In this document: in pieces, positions 38,299 through 48,620 of the stretch
How positions within the stretch are numbered: position 1 is the stretch's first letter
Layout of the letters: each line of letters begins with the position of its first letter
Assembly: GCA_016710985.1 (NCBI GenBank)
Contig: JADJTX010000008.1
Location: 1 to 64,000, forward strand
DNA length: 64,000 bases
Direction: 5' to 3'
Origin: Ignavibacteria bacterium
GTDB lineage: Bacteria > Bacteroidota > Ignavibacteria > Tepidaquicellales > Tepidaquicellaceae
The notes under the pieces: model-generated
The model's input: only the letters and a program-made list of their open reading frames with translations
The model's database searches: none
What the model was told of the DNA's origin: nothing
Translations under genes and position numbers: made by a program

Positions 38299-39699
38299 TT
38301 AAAAAGATGCGTCAAGATCAAATATTATCTGCGGTATAAATTTCTTCTGTTCCTTTCTGAATGCAAAATCCGTCCTGCCGACAAACCCGAACGGTAAGAT
38401 AAAATTCAGCCCTGCGCCGAATCCGTTTATGAACTGTGTCTTAAAAAATTATCGGTCTTATTCCAGACTCCGCCAATATCAAAAAAACAAAGTTGTATAA
38501 AGCCCGAATTTGTAATTCAGATTCTTTAGCATTGAAATATTCTCAACCAGCGGAAGCTCTTTACCCTGATAATAAAAAGGATTTATTACCGGAATCCTGA
38601 ATTCATTAAATAATCCCAACTGATTCTCACCTTCATATACTAATTTTTTATAACCGCGAATGATCTTGCCGTAACCGTAATACTCATCAAGATAGTATGG
38701 TATAGTACCTCCGAATGATATTACTCCGATAGACCTTGTAGCAAATGTAACTGAATAATTATTGCCTAACTTTATTGGAATGAACTTTCTTGTCTCAAAA
38801 TTCACCCTGTTAAAATCAAATAATTTTCCGAATCCGTATTTTCTGTATTCCAAAGCATAGTAAGAACCCGCCAGTGTATATTCCAGTGAATTTCTTGTAT
38901 CGAATTTTCCAAGTAAGGCAAACGTAAGGAAATTATCTTTTCCATCCGGAGAAACAGTTCTTCCCGGCTCATATGGATTGGTCTCAATTAAATTATAGCC
39001 TAACGATGTTGCTAAAGAAAAATTCTTTGTATAATATTTTCCCAGTGTATATGAAGCTTTAAAATTAAGAATGGCAAAATTATCATCACTGGATGGTATT
39101 GTATTTGAAGTTGTATCATTCAATGCTGCAAGACTCTGATTATAATCCTTAGAATAGCCGACTGATGCTGAGGAAAAATAATGTGCATTCTCCCCTATCC
39201 ATGGTACAGAATAACTCAGATTTACAAAAGGTTCATACCCGACACCAAAACTCAATATGGCTGTTTCATTTCTTCCCCGGAAATTACTCCATGCTATTCT
39301 TGCGCCGCCCCAGAATTTTGTGAATTGGCCGTCTTTAAAACCTCCCTGTGGCATTGGAATAATGTAAAATCTTTCTTCAACAAGAAACATTAAATTCACT
39401 TTATTCAAAGTATCTGTCGGAACAGGATAAACATCCACCTTATTAAATAATCCCAGCCGGTAGATCCGTTCAATGTCTTCCCGCAAAACAACGGTATCGA
39501 GTATTGAATATTCCTTTGTATAAATCTCTCGTTTTATGATATCAATATCCGTAACATCATTTCCCACAATAAGTATCTTGGCAATATAAATATCGGGCAG
39601 CGGCTGTCTGCTTTCTGTCAATACAGTATCAGTTCCGCTTTCAGCAAATGCAAGATTAAGTGAAAGAATGCTTATGATATTTAATAAAATAAATTTCAA
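38299..39699 (-). CDS. D15/Omp85-type outer-membrane protein (two frameshifts)
   Basis: About 465 residues. Signal peptide (FILLNIISILSLNLAFA), one POTRA-like domain (IYIAKILIVGNDVTDIDIIK, with TKEYSILDTVVLREDIERIY), and then a 16-strand-type barrel ending in DLDASF. Omp85 proteins insert or secrete other outer-membrane proteins; with a single POTRA this is not BamA itself but a smaller relative. The frame stops at 38479 in TTLFF; one T fewer in the run at about 38488 continues to DIGGVWNK, and a second shift near 38440 leads on to FINGFGAGLNF and the stop at 38299. Its ATG abuts the stop of the DUF2723 gene before it. Confidence 0.75.
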
Positions 39700-41640
39700 T
39701 TATTTATTACTCTCGTTTTCATTTGGAATAGTTCTGAGCTGCTTGATCTTACCCAGCATTTGTTTTGCATCCGGAGAATTCGGCTTAACTTCAACTGCCT
39801 TGTTCAGCAGTTTCTCCGCTTCGTCAAATTTTGTATGATTCATCAGATAGTTTGCCCTGTTAAGATATGCATTATAATATGCGTTCATTAAAAAAGTATG
39901 ATGGTAATCATTTTTATCTGTTATTGTAAATTCTAATTCCGGACCGGTATAATCAATATATCCTTTTTCTTTTGAATATAAAAAAGCATACCTTCAGGAA
40001 CTCTTGCATAATCTTTACCGAATCTTTCATTCTTATCCTGCTCTACCTCATAAGTAGTATAAAATTTCCTGTCATTGTAATTCTTATCAACAAGACTGTT
40101 GAGAAGACTAATGAACGTACTCTGTATTCTCATAAGATCCTGTCTGTCGGTTTCTGAAGCCGGTTTTGTATACCTGTCCGGATTCTTTTCAAACTTCTTA
40201 AGTTCAGTCAAATAAGCTTCAAACTCAGGTCTGCTTTTTTCATAAACATCAGGATAATGCTTTTCTATGTGATTCATATACCATGTCTTTCTCAGAAGCT
40301 CTTTATCAATTACTACTATATCAGGACGTATATTCTTTACATACTGCTGATAGAAAGATGATGAAAGCCAGAAATCCCATTGTGTCGAAAATATTATTGA
40401 ATTTTCAGCAGCTGAATTAAAGACATTCATCGTATAGTCCTTTACAAAATAATTTTTGCTCTCATCTACTTTAGAGAAATTCTGACTCAGCGGAATTAAA
40501 AAGATCAGCAGGAAAACATAGCTTAAAGCTTTACTGTGTTCGGCAAATTTTTACTGATATACACCAGTCCGAATCCGAACCATATTGCAGTAACGATGAA
40601 TGCGAGCAGAAAGTATGAATCAATGTCATATATGTCATAGTTGATCGCATACAAAATGCAGAAGCCGAAAAGCAGTACAGTAAAGTAAAACAGCTTCCGG
40701 CTTTTCCTGAAAATTTCAATTAAGCCGGGAATTGCTATGAGTAAAGGAATGTAAAAAAATTCAAGAGGATAGTTGCCTGTAAAATATGAAAATTGCTTAC
40801 TGGCATTTTCAAACGAACTAAACATCCAGATGCTGAACTGTTTCCCGGTAAAATGCCGCCAGAAGTTATCGAAGTTGTACGGATGTCCCCAGCTAAGGAC
40901 ATTGTTATCTGCGCGTATGAAAAATAAATATATACAGAAAAACCTAAGAGGAACGGAATTACCAAAATTAAAATCCGCTTAAATGAATTTTTATTAAATC
41001 CGTTTACCGCAAAATATAAATAAATGCTGCCTACCGAAAGGAATATTGTTGACAGATGATTGGTGAAGCTCAGACCTAACACAAAAGCATACAGCAGCCA
41101 GTATCTTTCCTTTTTAATCATTGATGATTCGTCTTTAGGATTATAGCTGCACGCCTTAAGAATTAAGTATATGTTCGTAACTAAGAAAAATGAATGCAGG
41201 GAATATACCTCGATCGCATTTGCAGTTTCCCAGAAGGTCTTTGAAAATGCAAGAACTAATGCAGCCGCAAGGGAAATGTTATACACAATATCATCTGAGA
41301 TATTCCTTGTTTCATTGTTGTCTATATCAGTCAGGTTTTTATTTTTGATTAAAAAAACCATGAGATTGAAGAACATTAAAATAGCTGCGGAGGAAATGAC
41401 AGCGCACATCAGATTAAGCCTGTAAACCTCTTCATTTACCGGAATGAATGTAAATATTCTTCCGAGAATTGTAAATAAAGGATATCCGGTCGGATGCGCC
41501 ACACCAAGCTTCGATGCAACTGCCGCAAGCTCTCCCGAGTCTATGAATGTAACTGTCGGCGCCAGTGTAATAAGATATACACAAAACGGAATTAAGAATG
41601 CGAGGATTTGGTAGATTATTTTATTTTTGTTAGTAGTCAA
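39700..41640 (-). CDS. DUF2723 glycosyltransferase-like membrane protein with TPR tail, copy A (three frameshifts)
   Basis: About 645 residues once joined. Many membrane spans; the start KIIYQILAFLIPFCVYL leads to APTVTFIDSGELAAVASKLG and HPTGYPLF, the DUF2723 (protein O-mannosyltransferase-like, GT-C fold) block with the catalytic-type Asp after FID. A soluble part (DFWLSSSFYQQYVKN, VVIDKELLRKTWYMNHIEK) and one TPR-like repeat (FDEAEKLLNKAVEVKPNS) close it. Frameshifts near 40922 (A run), 40523 (GTAAAG) and 39950 (AAAAAG) split it into four open pieces. Copy B (41664-43558) is a clear tandem duplicate. These enzymes probably add sugars to exported proteins or lipids. Confidence 0.75.
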
Positions 41641-41663
41641 TATAATATCAGTAGTTTAAATTT

Positions 41664-43558
41664 TTAGTTTTCAGATGATTTAAGTTTCTCAAGCAGCTGC
41701 TTTGCCTCCTGTGAATCAGGCTTTACTTCCAGCGCTTTATTTATAAGTTCTTCAACTTCCGTAAATTCCGACCGGTCAATAAGATAATTTGCCTCATTAA
41801 TTCTTGATTTGTAATACATATTCATCACATAACTTTTAAAATAATCCTTATCATATGAGACATCATATTTTAAATCAACTTTCCTGTGATCAGCCGGTTT
41901 GTTTTCCTTTGTCAGCTTAAGCAATATTCCATTCGGAATTTTATTATATCCTTCGGCAAACTTTTCATCATTTACTTCATCTATTTCAGGTGTTGAATAG
42001 ACATCTTTTTCTTTGTAATTATTTTCTATAATGCTGTTGAGCAGATCACGCAGCGTTTTCTGAAATTTTAAGATCGCCTGATTATCCGCGTTTGTTTCAG
42101 GCGACAGATATTTTGATTTATTACTGTGAAGCTTATCCAGTTCAGTTGAATAAATATCGAATTCAGATTTGCTTTTACTGTATATTTCCGGATATGCAGA
42201 TATAATGGAATTCAAATACCATTTGTTGTATAAATAATCCCTGTTTATGAAAATAATATCCGGTCTGACTTTTTCAACATACTGAAAATAGTAAGTTGGA
42301 TTGTAATTAGAAATAATAATTGAATTTTCAGAAGCTGAATTAAAGAGGTTGAATGCATAATCCCTGACTATGTAATCTTTGCTTTTATCAGATTCAGCAA
42401 AATTAACCGAAAGAGGAATTAAAAAAATAAGTATGAAAACATAACTTAGTGCTGAAGAAGAATTTTTAACTTTCTCCATTATAAAAAACAATCCGAACCC
42501 GATCCATATTGCCGTGATGACAGACGTCAGCAGGAAGTAAGAATATATGTCATAAATATTATAATTGGAAGCAAATACTATACTGGATATAAAGAGTATC
42601 AGTGTAAAATAAAATAATCTTCTGCTGTTTCTGTATAACAGGATCAAACCCGGAATTATTAAAAGTAAGTTTATATAGACAAACTCTTTGGGATACTCAT
42701 CTATGAAACGAAGGAATTGAACTTTTAAATCTCCGGCAGAACGAAACATGGCGGTATTGTACTGTCTGCCTGTAATGTGTGCAATAAAATTTTCAAAGTT
42801 AAAAGTATGTCCCCAGCTTAGGACGGAATCATCAGCTCTTACAAATAAATAAACATAAAAAGTTAATCCTGCAATAAACGGAATTGATAAATACAGAATA
42901 TGCTTTAATGAAGCTTTGTTAAATCCGTAATTCGAAAAATACAAATAAAGAAATCCTGCCGATAGAAATACTGTAGTCAGGTGATTTGCAAAACTTAACC
43001 CCAGCACAAAGGCAAAGAGAAGCAGGTACTTTTCATTTTTAAAAGGATGCTTATCATCAGCACTATATGAGCAGTTCGCTTTTAAAAAAAGAAAGATAAG
43101 TAAAATTAAAAAAAATGAATGAATGGAATATACTTCTATTACGTTTGCATTCTCCCAGAAGGTTTTTGAAAAAGCAAGTATCAAAGCAGAAGTTAAGGAA
43201 ACATTATAAATAACAGATGAGGATAAGTTCTTAGAAATTAATTTGTCCGTTTTTATTAACTTAAATTCTGTAAACAGAAATACCATCAAATTAAAAAAAG
43301 AGAAACAGCTGCTGAAGAAATTACAGCTGACATAATATTCAGCATGTAAACCTTATCACCGAAAGGAATAAGTGTAAATATTTTTCCGAGGACTGTAAAC
43401 AAAGGATATCCCGTAGGATGCGCAATGCGGAGTAATGAAGAGGCAGTTGAAAGTTCATCCGAATCAATCCATGAAACCGTCGGGGCTAAAGTATACAGAT
43501 AAACAGCGAAAGGAATTATAAATGAGAGGGAAGTATATAATATTTTTTTATTCAGCAT
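41664..43558 (-). CDS. DUF2723 glycosyltransferase-like membrane protein with TPR tail, copy B (one frameshift)
   Basis: About 630 residues, parallel to copy A: start KKILYTSLSFIIPFAVYL, then APTVSWIDSDELSTASSLL and HPTGYPLF (DUF2723), many spans, a soluble part with RPDIIFINRDYLYNKWYLN and a TPR-like end (FTEVEELINKALEVKPDS). One frameshift at about 43288, where seven T's should probably be eight (minus strand), joins SAAVSLF to NLMVFLFTEF. The two copies share order and blocks but differ enough to be old duplicates. It lies 16 bp downstream of the CoA-binding gene. Confidence 0.78.
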
Positions 43559-43573
43559 TAAAACAATCCGGTC

Positions 43574-43981
43574 TTAAATTTTATTATGTTCAACCATTAT
43601 ACATTTATTCTCAATGTAAACGATTCCTCTGCTCACAGCCAGCTCTTTAGCTTCGTTGCTTATGACACCGATCTGAGTCCAGATAACCTTAGGTTTATAA
43701 TCCAATTCAAGAATTTCGTTTACAAGATCAAAGACAAATTCTGATCTCCTGAAAATATTTACAATGTCAATCTGTTCCGGTACATTCTTAAGAGACGAAT
43801 GACAGACTATGTCATCGATCTCATCATTATCAAATCTTGGATTTACCCCGAAGACTTTATAGCCGTTTCCGTGAAGGTATCTTGCAATGCGGTTACTTGG
43901 TCTTTCACGGTTATTGGAAAACCCGACAACAGCTATGATCTTATCAGTGGATAAAATTTCTTCAATCTCTTTTTTATTCAT
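43574..43981 (-). CDS. CoA-binding (YccU-like) protein
   Basis: A 135-residue Rossmann-fold protein of the CoA-binding domain family, related to the nucleotide-binding part of succinyl-CoA synthetase. Motifs: IIAVVGFSNNRERPSNRIARY, KVFGVNPRF and KVIWTQIGV with an SRGI-type end. Substrate role is not known; relatives bind CoA and are small stand-alone proteins like this. It is the first gene of the minus-strand envelope cluster. Confidence 0.85.
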   Translation of the reverse strand: MNKKEIEEILSTDKIIAVVGFSNNRERPSNRIARYLHGNGYKVFGVNPRFDNDEIDDIVCHSSLKNVPEQIDIVNIFRRSEFVFDLVNEILELDYKPKVIWTQIGVISNEAKELAVSRGIVYIENKCIMVEHNKI

Positions 43982-43989
43982 AATATAAA

Positions 43990-44026
43990 AAACAAGGGAA
44001 CAATCCTTTCGGAATTATTCCCCTTT
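43990..44026 (-). terminator. hairpin after the CADD-like gene
   Basis: Imperfect stem AGGGGAATAATTCC / GGATTGTTCCCT (minus strand) followed by TTGTTTTTT, 22 bp after the CADD-like stop codon. Confidence 0.6.
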
Positions 44027-44047
44027 AAGTTTAAAACATTTTTATTA

Positions 44048-44737
44048 TTAATTCACACAATAATTTTTATATACGCCATCTAAGAAATTCCACATCAGTG
44101 AAGATGATTCATCCACTGTATTTATGAGTCTCTTCTGATCTTCAAGAGATCTGTTAGTGTTGTTCATTATTTCCATTTCGTCTCTGGAGTGGTATATGTC
44201 AGCTTCTTCGTGAACTTTGAAAAACTCAATTGCCTTTTCAGAATCAATTCCGTAAAAATTCTTCAAGCCCGCAATTTTAGTTTTGGAAATTTCAGGAACC
44301 TGTGATTCGTAAGCATACAAGGCAGACAGTCCAAGTGTGAATTCAGGCGAGCGTGTAAGTTCATACATACCGTCTACAAGATCTTCAACTTCTCTCAGCG
44401 GTTCCGCGCCTTTAACTTCAGCTTCAGTCAATCCCAGACTTTCAGCAAAATTGATCCAGAGTCTCGGATGATCAGCAATACCTGTTTTATATCCCTCTTC
44501 ATCGGCTAAGTTTTCAAGTAAGATCTGTCTTGTATTAACATCATCACAATTAGAATGAACACAGCTTACAAACCTCGGAAAATGTTTAACAAAATGATAA
44601 TACTGTTTTGCATACTCTCTGAGTTCTTCTATTGTAAGTTTTCCTTCATTCCATTTCTGATAGAAAGGATGATTGAGTAAACTTTGCTTTTCTATTGTTG
44701 AGTTTACTTCTTCAATGAATTTTTCTTTTGATAGCAT
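44048..44737 (-). CDS. CADD-family (PqqC/TenA-like) oxidase, possible para-aminobenzoate synthase
   Basis: A 229-residue, all-helical protein of the heme-oxygenase-like diiron fold, group CADD (TIGR04305-type). In Chlamydia the CADD protein makes para-aminobenzoate for folate by using one of its own tyrosines and a lysine. The diiron ligands align: Glu81 (LADEEG), His90 (ADHPRLW), Glu144 (AYESQVPE), His176, Asp180 and His183 (HEEADIYH). The sacrificial residues also seem present: Tyr26 (HPFYQKW) and Lys154 (SKTKIAG). The offset of about two residues from the chlamydial numbering is constant through the ligand set. The residue match is from memory of the family and should be checked. It stands alone on the minus strand, with a hairpin after it. 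Confidence 0.75.
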   Translation of the reverse strand: MLSKEKFIEEVNSTIEKQSLLNHPFYQKWNEGKLTIEELREYAKQYYHFVKHFPRFVSCVHSNCDDVNTRQILLENLADEEGYKTGIADHPRLWINFAESLGLTEAEVKGAEPLREVEDLVDGMYELTRSPEFTLGLSALYAYESQVPEISKTKIAGLKNFYGIDSEKAIEFFKVHEEADIYHSRDEMEIMNNTNRSLEDQKRLINTVDESSSLMWNFLDGVYKNYCVN

Positions 44738-44840
44738 AGGTATATTTTAATTTATGAATTTTAAATTTGGCTGTAAATTAAACATTATTTGAATAATTTA
44801 AAATAGTATTATAAAGTCAAACTTTAATAAGTTTTCATAT

Positions 44841-44950
44841 CCGTCCAAAATAAAGAAAAAGCTTGCCACGAATTTCACGAATGATCACGAATTAAAAAAT
44901 ATTATCACTAATTTTTAAATAGAATTAGCATAAATTTATTTTGGACAGCA
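44841..44950. repeat. palindromic element with CCGTCCAAAATAA ends
   Basis: Left end CCGTCCAAAATAAA and right end TTTATTTTGGACAG are near-inverted. Inside are GCCACGAATTTCACGAAT and GATCACGAATTA, the same words seen at 63185-63263. A second TTTTGGACAG follows at about 45058. MITE-like, no coding frame. Confidence 0.5.
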
Positions 44951-45372
44951 TAATAATGTAAAAATTAATCAGGAGGTTGATTTAAAAAGACTCAAGATTA
45001 TTCAAAGAATAATATCAAAATAGAATAAATTTTTTGCTATTTTAAATTTTGAAAAAATTTTGGACAGCAATGATAAGCTTTAATAAGATTCCAAAGCTAT
45101 CCCAAAACTAATCAAATTATTTTAACACTGAGACAGAGACACAGAGAAGTTAATTTCTATTCTTCTGTGCTTCTCTGCCATGTGTTGATAAATAGTTTGA
45201 GACCTCTCTGTTCCTCGGTATCTCCGTGTTGACAGATAGTTTTAAACCTCTGTGTCTCCTATATAACTCTCTGTGTCTCTGTGTTGAAAAAAGTTTTGAA
45301 ACTCTATCCGGTAAGAAGCTATTTCTTCATTGTTACTTATTTTCATACGGGCTATTTTGACACATAAAATTA
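44951..45372. repeat. intergenic region with GAGACACAGAG-type palindromes
   Basis: Contains CACTGAGACAGAGACACAGAG (about 45126) and its near-inverse CTCTGTGTCTCTGTGTTGA (about 45270), with several related lines between (CTTCTGTGCTTCTCTGCC, CTCTGTGTCTCC). Same vocabulary as the inner palindromes at 1.5-1.9 kb and 57.8 kb. No gene. An AAAGGAG ribosome site at 45373 belongs to the next gene. Confidence 0.5.
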
Positions 45373-45384
45373 AAGGAGTTAATT

Positions 45385-46848
45385 ATGTCAAAAAAAACAT
45401 TACCAAAATCTAAGTTTGTTTTTTCAATAATATTCCTTCTTACCCTTAACATTTCTCAGGCTCAATGGCAGCCTGACTTCCGTCTTACAATTGATCCCGG
45501 TTCCTCCAATACATCCGACAATAATGCAAGATGCATCGCATCCTACGGAGACGCTGTGCATATTGTATGGGCTGACACCCGCGACGGGAATTATGAAATA
45601 TATTATAGCCGGTCAATAGACGGCGGAATCACCTGGGGTGATGCAACACGGCAGACAAACAATAATGCGAATTCAATACTTCCCTCTTTGACTGTCGATG
45701 GTTCTGTCATACACATTGTATTTCAGGATGACCGTGACGGGAATTATGAAATATATTATAAGCGCTCAACAGATGCAGGGATTAGCTGGAGTGAAGACAT
45801 GAGATTAACTGACAACTATGGTAGTTCACGAAATCCTACGATTACTTCATTTGAATCAAATATCCATGTGACCTGGAGAGACAGCCGCGACGGGAATTAT
45901 GAAATATACTATAAGCGCTCTACAGATCTGGGATTAACATGGGAATCTGATGTAAGGCTGACAAATGACCCCGATGATTCATATAACCCTTCAATTTCAT
46001 TATCAGGATTACTTATTCATATTGCGTGGCAGGACAGCCGTGTATTTAATAATGAAATATTTTATAAACGCTCGCAGGATAATGGTGTTACTTGGACAGA
46101 AGATACACGGCTGACATTTAACCCCGGTATTTCATACAATCCTGTCATTACAGCTTCACCGGCAGCGCTTCACGTTTTATTCAGAGACAGCCGGTATGGC
46201 GAGTATGATATATTTTATCTTCGGTCAACTGACGAAGGCCTGACCTGGGAAGCAGAGAAAATGCTTACGCATAACATAGCTGATTCTTTAGTATTTACGG
46301 TAGCAGTTTCCGGTCCCGCAATTCATCTGGTCTGGGAAGATAACCGCCACGGAAATTATGAGATATACTACAAGCGCTCGCTTGATGCAGGTGTGACGTG
46401 GGATGATGACATGCGGCTTACTAATGATCCCGGTTTTTCCTTCTATGCCTTTGTAGCTGTTGCGGATTCTGCTGTACATGTCTTATGGTATGATAATCGT
46501 AATGGAAACAATGAGATATATTACAAACGAAATATGAAAGGCAACAGTCCTATAACGGGTCAGAATATAAGCTCAACAAAACCTGATGAATTTTCCTTAT
46601 TGCAGAATTATCCCAATCCATTTAATCCCAATACAGTGATCAGCTATTCGGTAACAGAAAATCGATTGGTCACATTAAAAGTATATGATGCATACGGAAG
46701 AGAAATACGGACGCTTGTAAATGAGAAACAAAACCCGGGAACATATGAAGTGGAATTTACCGGAAATAATTTATCGAGCGGTGTATATTTCTATAAATTA
46801 ACTTCAGGAGATTTTCAAACTGTCAGGAGAATGGTGCTTCTTAAATAA
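45385..46848 (+). CDS. secreted sialidase-like (BNR) repeat protein with type IX sorting domain
   Basis: A 487-residue exported protein. Signal peptide ends near SQAQ (about residue 26). About six or seven repeats of some 57 residues follow, each with HIVW.D.RDGNYEIYY.RS.D.G.TW (for example WADTRDGNYEIYYSRSIDGG), a beta-propeller of the BNR/Asp-box type found in sialidases; no catalytic sialidase residues are evident, so it is probably a binding or structural protein. The sorting tail starts YPNPFNPNTVISYS and ends VRRMVLLK. AAAGGAG lies 6 bp before the ATG. Confidence 0.85.
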   Translation: MSKKTLPKSKFVFSIIFLLTLNISQAQWQPDFRLTIDPGSSNTSDNNARCIASYGDAVHIVWADTRDGNYEIYYSRSIDGGITWGDATRQTNNNANSILPSLTVDGSVIHIVFQDDRDGNYEIYYKRSTDAGISWSEDMRLTDNYGSSRNPTITSFESNIHVTWRDSRDGNYEIYYKRSTDLGLTWESDVRLTNDPDDSYNPSISLSGLLIHIAWQDSRVFNNEIFYKRSQDNGVTWTEDTRLTFNPGISYNPVITASPAALHVLFRDSRYGEYDIFYLRSTDEGLTWEAEKMLTHNIADSLVFTVAVSGPAIHLVWEDNRHGNYEIYYKRSLDAGVTWDDDMRLTNDPGFSFYAFVAVADSAVHVLWYDNRNGNNEIYYKRNMKGNSPITGQNISSTKPDEFSLLQNYPNPFNPNTVISYSVTENRLVTLKVYDAYGREIRTLVNEKQNPGTYEVEFTGNNLSSGVYFYKLTSGDFQTVRRMVLLK

Positions 46849-46856
46849 TATTAGGG

Positions 46857-46872
46857 TACCTGATATCAGGTA
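46857..46872. other. perfect 16-bp palindrome in a gene-free gap
   Basis: TACCTGATATCAGGTA, nine bases after the stop of the sialidase-like gene. The rest of the gap (46873-47067) holds an imperfect palindrome near 46936-46990 (AATTTCCCTCCGGCG / CCGCCGATGGAAATT) and TTTTGGACGGATG near 47028. May form a hairpin or an operator; there is no T tract. Confidence 0.4.
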
Positions 46873-47067
46873 TTAAGAAATTTGCTCATCAAAAACCACT
46901 GAAGAATAATATTCAATCCGACCAATAGCGATTTAAATTTCCCTCCGGCGAAGTTTCCCTGATTTTTGGGAGCTCCGCCGATGGAAATTCGTACCCATAA
47001 TTTTAGCTGAATCATAAATTGTTTTGGACGGATGTAACTGACTATGGATAATGGACGAAAATAGACA

Positions 47068-47100
47068 TAAAAAAGCCGCCTGATCATTCAAGCGGCTTTT
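47068..47100. terminator. intrinsic terminator
   Basis: Stem AAAAGCCGC / GCGGCTTTT with A tract before and T's after, between convergent genes at 46848 and 47130. Its sequence is nearly the same as the terminator at 9765. Confidence 0.75.
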
Positions 47101-47129
47101 CCTAAAACCTAATACTTAATACCTAATAC

Positions 47130-47858
47130 TTATTTGACCAGCATCATTCTTTTTGTATCCATGAAATTATCAGTTCTGATTGTGTAATAGTAAATTCCGG
47201 AAGACAGATCTGAACCGTTGAAGTTAATGTTGTATTGCCCAACTGCGAGCTTTTCATTATTCAATAGATCTGCTACTTCATTTCCGAGAATGTCATACAC
47301 TTTTAAGCTGACATTTCCCTGTGTTGGAATCGAAAAATTAATATTGGTTGTCGGGTTAAATGGATTCGGATAATTCTGACTCAGACTATATGATTCTGCA
47401 AGAGAAGAAATGTTACTTATTCCTACAGAATTAACAACTAAATCAAAATTCCTTTCAACATACTGATTAGGATCATCTTCCCTGTACATTCTGATCACAA
47501 CATGTGAAGTCCCGAGAGTCGGAGATTCATAGGTTATATCCATTGTGTCCTGTTCGCCTGGCTGCAAAGTAAGAGCCGGATCTCCCTCTAACGGGACGAG
47601 ATCAATAAACGGCGCGTAACACAATTCAACGCAAATTGAACTTGACCAGGCCGGGTCAGGAAGATTATTGACAGTTCTTTTGAATCTGACTTCGACCGGG
47701 GTAGTTCCTGTATTCTTAAAATATGCATAAGCATAATTAGCACCGGTAGAGCCGTATGTTATTTCTCCGCCGATCCTTACGAACTCGAGTTGCGCTGATA
47801 CATTACTGCTGATTGATATTGAGATTAGTATTAAAAAAGTAAGAATTATTGTCTTCAT
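47130..47858 (-). CDS. secreted protein with type IX sorting domain
   Basis: A 242-residue exported protein. Signal peptide (IILTFLILISISISSNVSAQ). The central part (EFVRIGGEITYGS, TTPVEVRFKRTVNNLP, then CVELCYAP) looks like a small beta-sandwich with two cysteines spaced for a disulfide. The tail is a standard sorting domain: NYPNPFNPTTNINFSI, LKVYDILGNEVA, SSGIYYYTIRT and KRMMLVK. The cargo function is unknown; it may be surface-displayed. Confidence 0.8.
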   Translation of the reverse strand: MKTIILTFLILISISISSNVSAQLEFVRIGGEITYGSTGANYAYAYFKNTGTTPVEVRFKRTVNNLPDPAWSSSICVELCYAPFIDLVPLEGDPALTLQPGEQDTMDITYESPTLGTSHVVIRMYREDDPNQYVERNFDLVVNSVGISNISSLAESYSLSQNYPNPFNPTTNINFSIPTQGNVSLKVYDILGNEVADLLNNEKLAVGQYNINFNGSDLSSGIYYYTIRTDNFMDTKRMMLVK

Positions 47859-47893
47859 GTTTATTTTTTATTATTTAATTTTCTGAACTTATA

Positions 47894-48388
47894 TTAATTA
47901 AGTAAGCCTTGTAATTTATTAAAGTACTGCTTTGCAAGCATGTAATCCGGAGCAAGCTCTTTCGCTGCGCGGAATTCTTCAAGCGCTTCAAACCATAATC
48001 CTTTTGCCTCAAGTACTCTTCCGATGTTCAAATGCGCAAACTGCGGGTTGTCATAACGTTTTGCTTTTAATGCCAGTTCAAGCCAGGTAATGGCTTCATC
48101 CGGCTGTCCTTTCTGAATAAGATAAGCCCCAATGTCATTGTAAGGATTCCCGAAATCAGGATCTATTGCAATTGCATTCTTGCATTCTTCGATGGCTTTA
48201 TCCATGTCTCCCAGAAAACTGTATGTCCAGCCCAGAAATGTATGCGCTTCAGTTGTGGGATATATATCAATTGATTTTTTATAATTAAGAATGGCTTCTT
48301 CGAACTGACCTTTCATTTGGAGTGTATATGCTTTATTCAAATACTCTTTGGATTTCTCTAACGGACTCTGAATTTTATCTGTGCTCAT
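47894..48388 (-). CDS. TPR-repeat protein
   Basis: A 164-residue cytoplasmic protein made almost entirely of tetratricopeptide repeats: AYTLQMKGQFEEAILNYKKS, WTYSFLGDMDKAIEECKNAI, AYLIQKGQPDEAITWLELAL and VLEAKGLWFEALEEFRAAKE. Each has the 34-residue TPR pattern, so at least four repeats. TPR proteins hold complexes together; the partner is unknown. It precedes the sorting-domain gene on the same strand by 36 bp. Confidence 0.85.
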   Translation of the reverse strand: MSTDKIQSPLEKSKEYLNKAYTLQMKGQFEEAILNYKKSIDIYPTTEAHTFLGWTYSFLGDMDKAIEECKNAIAIDPDFGNPYNDIGAYLIQKGQPDEAITWLELALKAKRYDNPQFAHLNIGRVLEAKGLWFEALEEFRAAKELAPDYMLAKQYFNKLQGLLN

Positions 48389-48502
48389 TTTTTAGTAATA
48401 TTAATTTTTTCTCTTACTAACGTCAAAATATAGTCTAAAAGTTTCTTTACAATAAAATACCTTATGTGATTAATTTTTTTCAAGGGGATTGTGTAAATTG
48501 AT

Positions 48503-48600
48503 GATATAAGATTCATAAGATTCATAAGATTCATAAGATTATAAGATTTAGATTTATAAGATTCTTGGGATTCATAAGATTTATGGTATTTGTAAAGTTT
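48503..48600. repeat. 9-bp tandem repeat (AAGATTCAT)
   Basis: Several copies of AAGATTCAT and near copies just upstream of the purine nucleoside phosphorylase start. The reverse complement of the same unit forms the array at 56655-56720. Confidence 0.6.
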
Positions 48601-48620
48601 ATTAGATTATTAAAGAATAT

